Origin: Pyrenopolyporus hunteri
Lineage: Eukaryota; Ascomycota; Sordariomycetes; Xylariales; Hypoxylaceae
DNA: 64,000 nucleotides
NCBI GenBank assembly: GCA_902806595.1
Contig: CADCXC010000038.1
Location: 3,410,001 to 3,474,000 of the forward strand
Direction: 5' to 3'
Part shown: positions 57,378-64,000 of the stretch, in pieces
Layout of the letters: every line of letters starts with the position of its first letter
How positions within the stretch are numbered: position 1 is the first letter of the stretch
Translations under genes and position numbers: made by a program
The notes under the pieces: generated by a model
What the model was told of the DNA's origin: nothing
Seen by the model: only the letters and a program-made list of their open reading frames with translations
Database searches by the model: none

Positions 57378-60063
57378 ATGTTCGATCGTCTCCGAAATTC
57401 CTCGAGGGACCATGGCGCGCCGGCGGAAAAGAAGAAGCTCGACACCTGGCAAAAGTCGCGTGCAGCATCTCGTAGCGTAAAGGGAGGAGACAGCCACTAT
57501 CAATATTCTATCCGAGGAGGCCCTCCGCCCCCAAGACCCCCGAGAGAACCCCAACAACCACCTGAGCGGTAAGTGTTTCTCTTAGCTTTGGCATAAGATA
57601 TGTGCGGTTCAGAATTGTCCTGCTCGAGCGACGAGGCGGCGCGACGTCAAACGGCTTCCTGCAGGTTTATAGTGAATCACATGCATTCTTCGGCCTTCAG
57701 TGTCAGCGAATTGGGTGTTCGGATGAACGAACTCAGCCGACTCGGGACGAAAGATGCTTAAGGGGGTTGCCATTCTCGCACCACATCTGTCACACCCCTT
57801 GTTCTCGTCGCAGTTCTACGTACCTGTATCGCATTGCCGGAGCCATATGATGCTAACATTCACGATATCGTAGTAGTCAGCAGAACTACCAAAACCTCCA
57901 GCCCGCACCCGCCGTGCAAGCGCCGAACCAATATCGCGCCTCGAACTACGGCCGCCCCGTATCATCCGTCTACTCCCAACCGTCGCCGGCCGCCCCTACC
58001 TTCGCCGCGCACCAATTGAGAGTCCAAGTTCCGTACAGCGACCCGAACGAGATTTCCCCGCCGAGTTCCCCTGACGCCTTATCACCGCAAGACGAGTAAG
58101 TGCGATCCTTCTAATTCTCAAAGTTTGTGGAGGGAACAAACGGAAGAAACTATGAGTGAGAGGGCAGCAAACACACATACACTCAGAGGAAAATGGGAAA
58201 CAGACACCTGGTCGCCTTTAAAATGTGTGACTTAGGGATGAATGCGTTCAGCATCATCCATCGTCACATGGCCGGACGAACACCCCGCCTCGTGAATAAG
58301 TCATCCATGTCATAGCTTGATGTCCCTTTTGGAAGCTGTTTGGGAGATATTTTGGAAAGACATTTGTAATATAAACGTCAATGGCTATCCGGACCTTTGG
58401 ATACGCCACGGCGAACAAGAACTTCCTCGTTCGAGGCCGAGACATCATGAAGTCCAAGCTAACGTTCCTCTCCTGTTTCAGGCCGAACCCAGGCGATGTC
58501 TCTCCCATCGACGAGACCCTAGACATGTCTCAACTCGCTATAAGTCCTCGGGGCCCTCCGAAGAACGATGCTCGCCCTAGCATCCCGGCGATGCGTCGCG
58601 AGCGCCGGAAGAATTCCGACGCTGCCCTGAACGCCCTCCGAGAGTCCAAGTCTCGCGAAAGGTTGAAGCAGCCGAGACCGTATGGCCATGATGTGCGCTG
58701 GGACCCGAATACAGGCGAACCTACTACGGATTCGGCGAAGGGTAGGCCGTCGCAAATAAACCCGCAACTTTATGCCCAGGGCCTTGGCGATCGAGCAGGC
58801 TCGGTATCTCCCCCACAAACAAAGCCGGCCCAACCGGCCCAGACGTCGTTCGGCGACCGCCTACGTCGAATACGACAGCCCAGCGGTACCTCCCAACCTG
58901 AGCCGGCGCCAGCGCCACGGCCAGCATGGCGAGGGGCCAGTGGTCGAACAACCCTCGTCGACCCGGTGAATGATAAGAAAGACGTTCCCCCATTGAAGGT
59001 TCCCCGCAAGAGTAGCAAGCGGGCCGGCCGCGAAGCCAATGTTCTATCGCCTAGCGCTCTATCTCCCATCGCCTCCGTCGACTCTGTACCCTCTCCGCAA
59101 CCGCCCTCACCCAGCATTGCGGTCACAAACTCGAGCGCTAACCCACCTACATATCCGAGCCCGCCCCTCTCAGACGACAACATGACCCCGGTCAAGAGCT
59201 CCGCCCACCAATCCCTCCAAGTCCCGTCGAACGAGAAGGCGGTCCGTAGGAAGCCCACAGGAGGCCCCAGCCACCAGCCCCAGCCATCATGGTCCTCATC
59301 AGTGTACTCGGAGCAGGAGACGCAACCCACTCAGACACTCCCCGACACATCCCAAGACAACTGGACGCAGCCGCCGTCCCGCTTCAGCATCACCACGTAC
59401 GCGACGTCCGACCGGTCGACTCCTAGGGAGAGCGTCGACGAGGCGCCGCCAATGCCCTCGATTCTCGACCGCAAGCGGCCCGTAGTCTCGGGCTTCGAAA
59501 GCGGCGGGTCATCGCACAACAGCAGTCCCATCGAGCCCGTGAAGATCAGCCTAGACTCGTATTACACGAGCGCGAGCGCGAGCGCGGGCAAAGGCAAGGG
59601 CGGTAATGGCAGCGGCGGTGCCGGGGCCAGCAAGGGCAACGCCAAGAGCAGTAGCAGCAAGGTAGTCTCCGAGGCGGTGCCGGGCTCGCCAGGCGAGGCG
59701 GCGAGCAAGGACAAGTCGCTGCCGCCGGCGCCGCCGGAGACGCAGTCGCTGCAGGCGCAGGACCGGGTGGCGCAGCTGGACGCGCGGCTGCGGGCGCTGG
59801 GCAACCGGCGGATCAACCTGAACACGGCGATCAAGCAGATGACGGAGCTGATGCCGACGGACAACATCCTGGCGAGCGAGGCCGTGGCGCGCCGCCGCGA
59901 GGACGAGAAGCGCAAGGTCGACGCCCTCCGCCGGGAGCTCGCCGAGGTCGAGCGCGAGTCCTACGAGCTCGGCCTCAAGCTCCACCGCGCGTACAAGCGG
60001 CTTGATCGTGATGCCGAGTACGAGCCCACGACGCTGTGGGTTAGGCGTGTTACGGGGGCGTGA
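57378..60063 (+). CDS. Disordered fungal protein with C-terminal coiled coil, unknown function
   Basis: Three exons, 57378-57568, 57874-58095 and 58482-60063, encode 664 residues (663 if the acceptor three bases further on is used). Introns are 305 and 386 nt; the second ends after a GCTAACG branch and CTGTTTCAG. Almost the whole protein is Ser/Pro/Arg-rich and disordered, beginning MFDRLRNSSRDHG and including DARPSIPAMRRERRKNSDAA and a Gly/Ser/Lys low-complexity block. The last 110 residues are folded: a heptad-rich coiled coil (AQDRVAQLDARLRALGNRRI, then TAIKQMTELMPTDNILASEA and ELAEVERESYELGLKLHRAY) ends at YEPTTLWVRRVTGA. I recognise this C-terminal pattern from uncharacterised Pezizomycotina proteins; no function is known to me. 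Third-position GC is very high near the end. Confidence 0.85.
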
Positions 60064-61422
60064 GGGGGGGTAAGGGGATGAGGGGATGAGAGGAAGGGAA
60101 GGGAAGGGAAGGGGGGAGGGCGTAATGGTGATATGGATAAGGACACTGAGGTTTCGAAGGAGGACTGGGTTCTAAGGCGAGGCGTCGTGCTATAACATAG
60201 CGCGTAAGGCCGGTATGGAACGAGGAGAGCATCAACTCCGACTTTTTATTCATTGCGTTTGTTTTCTTCACCTTCTCATTTGATCTTCGAGGTACGGCGG
60301 TGTCCTCCGTTCTGTTCTGTTCTGCTACGACTATGGTACGACTATGCTGCGTTACGGTTTGCTCTTGATTCATCTCGTCTTTTCTTTCTTCTTTACCTAT
60401 TCGTTTTCGTTGACGGCTCTTCGGTGTCGAGGAAGAGAGACGGGGAGATAAGAGGAGGGAGAGGAGAGGAAGCGAGCCATCGAGATACCTACCTATGTAT
60501 TTAGCAGGTAGGGAGACAAGCAGCAGGCAAGCAAGCAGGCGAAGCATGGAGTTCCGCGGCATATCCATTCCTCTTTTGCGTTTTTCTTCTTTCCCTAGGG
60601 GTGGCCTCGGCGAGTGTAGGATAGAAGGGAGTAGAGGGGAAGAGGAGAGTGAGAGGGGAGTGTAATCGTAAATATAACTGACAAATGATGAGTAAATTCA
60701 ACTACTTACATGTCTTAAAAGCGGATATAGCTACACACGTATAAGGATACGATCTACTTTGTAATGCTCGAAGGGGGCGTGTAAACGGAGACGTACAATA
60801 CGAGAGAAGATAAAAAGGCGGGCCCATTTTGTTATTTCCCCTTCTTCTGTTCCGTTTCTACGTGCTGGGCCCGTCGTTGTTTTACCTTCTCAATGTTTTG
60901 CGTTTCAATATATGTACCTAGGTAAGTTGGTCGAGGTCCTGAAAACCCATGAACAGAAATGGGTGAACCCACAACCGCCAAGTGCTTTGGCATTTCCTTA
61001 TTAACATAATGCTGCTCTAGGATCTAGACGTTTTAAACAACTGGATTAACAGTAAATTAAACGGACTTGAAGAATTGCCAGCGTGAATCAAACCCCTTTC
61101 TGAGATGGCAGACTCCGACTTAGGTGCAAACCCGCAATACTAGCAATGCGTGCGTCCGGAAACACGGTACTTTGGACGCCATTCGCCTCCTTTTATCCCC
61201 CGCCCGCCTACCTATCTGCCTGTCTCGTACCCACAGGGGTCGAGATGCCTCGTCGGCCTATCGAAAGAATACACATTGCAGGGAAAGAGAGAACAGTACG
61301 CTATGCTCGAAAGGTCCTGTGAAAATAACGCGGTACAGAGAAGCAATCTTTTATACATATGCTTGTAGCGCATTCTTTGGATACCTTGTGTACTATTTAT
61401 GGGAAAGAGAGGGTCCGTAGCC
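60064..61422. other. Convergent region between the disordered and zinc-finger genes
   Basis: 1.36 kb between stop codons. It starts with a GGGAAGGGAAGG purine tract (60062-60120); a palindrome copy is at 60913-60925. No gene is supported. Confidence 0.5.
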
Positions 61423-64000
61423 CTATCCAGCCAGGCCCCTTGATGGTGTACCGCTGGCTCTGCGGGGTGGTAGGCTCGCAGGAATATCAGCGTCCGAGTC
61501 GCTATCCGATGAATCTTCATCGTCCACGGCCACGGGTGCGGAGTTCGAGCCGCTTCGTTGAGGAGTGGACCCCTCCATGGTGGTGTCTGTTGGAGAGACC
61601 TGGTTCGATTGTGGGAGGTGAGACGATACTCGGTAGCCTTTCCGCTGATAAGAGGAAAGACTGTTCTGAGCGGGCGTTTGTTCTTCTGTCGGAGGTTTTG
61701 GTAGCGTAGGGTCAGCCGTAGATGCCGTTGCACTTGACCCACCCAATCCCGCGTTCATGTCAGAGACAGACAGATGATGGCTCTTGTGCTCGGGGCCGTT
61801 ACTACTAGAGGTTGGTCGGCTAGTATAAGAGGGTCCATCGTCGGTTCGTTGGCGTTTGACGCTTGGGGTACCCTCTGGCTGAGTGGGGCTGCTATGCTTC
61901 AAGCCCATACGCTGGCGCTCGTTATCTATCTCGGCCTTTGTGCGCCGATTTCTGAGCCGAACGCCATACTTCTTTCGGATGATACTCTGCTTCGTGCTGA
62001 AGCTATTCTGAAGGCCGTCGAGCTTGAGTTGTCGCTGGGCTGGATCTTGGATTGCTTCTGCTTCCTTGAAGCGGGCAGTGTAGGTGAGTTCAGCCTGCCG
62101 AAGCTCTTCGTTTAACCTCTCCAGTGTACTGGGGTGTAGATGCGCATAGGGATCCTGGCTCCTAGGCGCAGAGTCGGGAGTTCCTACTGCCGCCGCCCTG
62201 GGTTGTATGGGGGTTATGGTGCGGTGGGATGAGGCGGTGAACTGTTGACTACCCGAGTGATAGGGTAAAGTAGACGGGGGTTGGATCGGGCTATTATTGC
62301 CCGATGAGATCGCGATGGGTGAGCCTGGGTTTGTAAGCGCTTTGGGGGTCGCTGGCATAGTACCGTGGTCCCCACAAACGTTGTTGGAGATATGCTGTTG
62401 CCTACATGAGCGTTTGGTCTATGGAAGCAGCATGGGATTACTTACATATTGCTGGCCGACTTTGGTTATGAAGCCAGCGCCACAGTGATTACATGAGTAA
62501 GGGAACCCTTCTCTGTTAGGCGGTTCTCTAGTACATACTTGCTTCTGGACGTGCTATTTCTTGGATTAGTAGCCGACCTCTGCAAGGGGACGAGGAGGCA
62601 CTCACATATTCATACGGCTGTCTGCTGTCGAACTTGCGCCAACACAGCGGACACTGTACCACGAGAGGCGGGGGTGGTGCTTGTTGCTGGACCGGCAGGC
62701 TAGGCCTATGCTGAGATTTTAAGGGTGGCTCGGGATTGGGCGACTGGTCGAAGGGTGCTGGGGCGGGATTGAATCTAGTTGCGCTTTCCGTCTGATTATT
62801 AAGTATGTCACTACTCTCGTAACCGAGACGCTCGGCACGGGCGAGGGCGTTGATGAGAGAGTGAGCGTCAATTGTTCTCAATCTTCTTTCTAGCGCCTGG
62901 TCTAGGAAGTAGTCGCTAGCCTTCTCAAGTATGTCGCCAGCCAGTTCATCCAGGTCGCTAACCGTGAGATGCGAGATGATCTCATGCTTCGCCTCTGTTA
63001 CCATCTTGACGCCAAAGTCCTTGATGGACCGACGAATGATGACGCCGTTTGAGTGGTGAATGACAGCGTTCAACTATTGTTATGTTAGTAAACAGCGCCC
63101 TACGCGTCTGAAATGCATTAGGAGAAAAAGGGGGCGGGGTTTAATGCCCAAATCCGGACGTGTGATGAGCCTCTCGGCGATTTAAAGAGGGGGGAGGTGT
63201 GAGATAAATAGGTAGATAGAGAAAAGTGTGGGGACGTCAAAAGAAGCTACCAGGCCTATGAGAGGATATGGATATTATATTAGTTATTAAAGACGCGTTT
63301 CAGGTATTCTGAATGATCTTAGGAAGTGTGGCTCAGGCGGAAGATAATAGCAAATGAATAGCCACAGGGGGGTGCGCTTGGAAAAGAAAAAACAGTATTA
63401 TTTAAAGAGGTAACGACTGTGGGACGAAGAGGCGCATCAATAACGCGACGAAGCTGGGTAATACTCACAAGAAACGCTTGATGGAATTCCGAACCCAGTA
63501 GACACTTTTCCCAATTATCACGGATTACTCTTCTCACTGCGGCTGGAACGGACTGTTGTATGGCGTGAGTGAGACGCGATATATCATCGACGAACTTGGG
63601 ATTGTCGACATGATGTTCCTTCCGAGGAGAAGGGAAACCCTGAGGGGTCTGGGTTGACTGGGGGATTGTTCTGAATCTAGAAAGGAGGCGGGGAGGGTCG
63701 ACGATGGAAATTTTGAGAGCTGAACCTGTGGAGGATTGGCGTTGAGGTGGGGGAAGTTGAGGGAGTTGAGGGAGCTGAGGAAGTTGAGGAAGTTGAGGAG
63801 GTTGAGGAGGTTGCGGAGGTTGCGGAAGTTGAGGATATTGACGTTGAGTAGGCGAGACGGAGTGAGGAGGCGGCTTCTCCGGCGTGTAAACTACAATTGG
63901 TTTAGGTGACCGTTTAGGCAGCATTGACGGTATGGGCTGACGTCTTGAAAATGACGCTGGTGGCGCCGGTAACGCTGGTGTTGCCGTTACTGTCGATGCT
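61423..64000 (-). CDS. Zinc-finger-like fungal protein, 5' end uncertain or beyond window
   Basis: Visible exons on the minus strand: 63469 to at least 63924, 62606-63073, 62446-62544 and 61423-62394, all joining in phase 0; introns are 395, 61 and 51 nt. Starting at ATG 63922-63924 gives 664 residues, but the frame stays open to the window edge, so the start may lie outside. The first exon has a Pro/Gln/Leu repeat (PQLPQPPQPPQ) and a helical domain (AIQQSVPAAVRRVIRDNWEK) continuing across the splice into LNAVIHHSNGVIIRRSIKDF. Two Cys pairs follow: CPLCWRKF, then after splicing YSCNHCGAGF with HISNNVCGDH. Together they look like a paired zinc-binding module. A coiled-coil stretch (ERLNEELRQAELTYTARFKE) and an acidic Ser/Asp tail end the protein. 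I do not know its function; a nuclear role is a guess. Confidence 0.8.
63745..63840 (-). repeat. In-gene hexamer repeat encoding Pro-Gln-Leu
   Basis: GTTGAG/GAAGTTGAGG units on the plus strand, read on the minus strand as repeated CCTCAACTT-type codons giving PQLPQL/PQPPQP. It is in frame within exon 1 of the zinc-finger-like gene and is likely to vary in length between strains. Confidence 0.8.

Noticed and set aside
58770..59985. Long minus-strand frames opposite the disordered-protein gene
   Set aside because: Shadows produced by GC-rich codons of the plus-strand gene; no start context or domain.

Overview
The window is nuclear DNA of a filamentous ascomycete, most likely a Sordariomycete; the order cannot be fixed from sequence alone. 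The evidence is 20 protein genes at about one per 3 kb, 33 short coding-sequence introns (mostly 50-75 nt, with GTATGT/GTAAGT-type donors and ACTAAC-like branch points), proteins of fungal type throughout (Nsp1, Sdc1, eIF3m, Mrpl25, Ape2), several disordered proteins of a kind found in Pezizomycotina, and large AT-rich intergenic stretches that look mutated and decayed. I saw no tRNA, rRNA, CRISPR array or intact transposon.

Layout. 1-8.7 kb: mostly non-coding, with purine-rich and TG-rich simple repeats, one small fungal protein of unknown function (3838-4584, minus) and a decayed coding relic near 7.2-7.6 kb. 8.7-14.1 kb: FAN1 nuclease (minus), divergent from the COMPASS subunit Sdc1 (plus), which converges on ribosomal protein S13 (minus). 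15.5-25.3 kb: enolase, M1 aminopeptidase Ape2 and the spliceosomal helicase Prp28, all on the minus strand. 25.9-30.0 kb: mitoribosomal mL59/Mrpl25 and Dph4 (plus), then a 14-3-3 protein (minus) with a long 5'-leader intron. 31-33.6 kb: gene-free. 33.7-39.8 kb: mitochondrial ATPase inhibitor IF1 (plus), FG nucleoporin Nsp1 (minus), and a DUF5102/Laa2-like acidic protein (plus). 41.4-43.1 kb: eIF2 gamma (minus) with a small final exon that simple ORF reading misses. 46.4-54 kb: a four-helix membrane protein, a small mitochondrial membrane protein, UMP kinase Ura6 (all plus) and eIF3m (minus). 57.4-64 kb: a disordered/coiled-coil protein (plus) and a zinc-finger protein (minus) whose 5' end may lie outside the window.

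The genes are mainly housekeeping: translation (S13, mL59, eIF2 gamma, eIF3m, and Dph4 for eEF2 diphthamide), RNA and nuclear function (Prp28, Nsp1, Sdc1, FAN1), and metabolism or mitochondria (enolase, Ura6, IF1, Ape2). Nothing suggests an operon-like or secondary-metabolite cluster. The most unusual features are a short palindrome related to TACCTAGGTA scattered through intergenic and intronic DNA, long in-frame open leaders in front of eIF3m and Ape2, and several AT-rich tracts consistent with RIP-type decay. Exon coordinates come from hand-checked splice sites whose phases and lengths all close in frame; transcript ends are not known.
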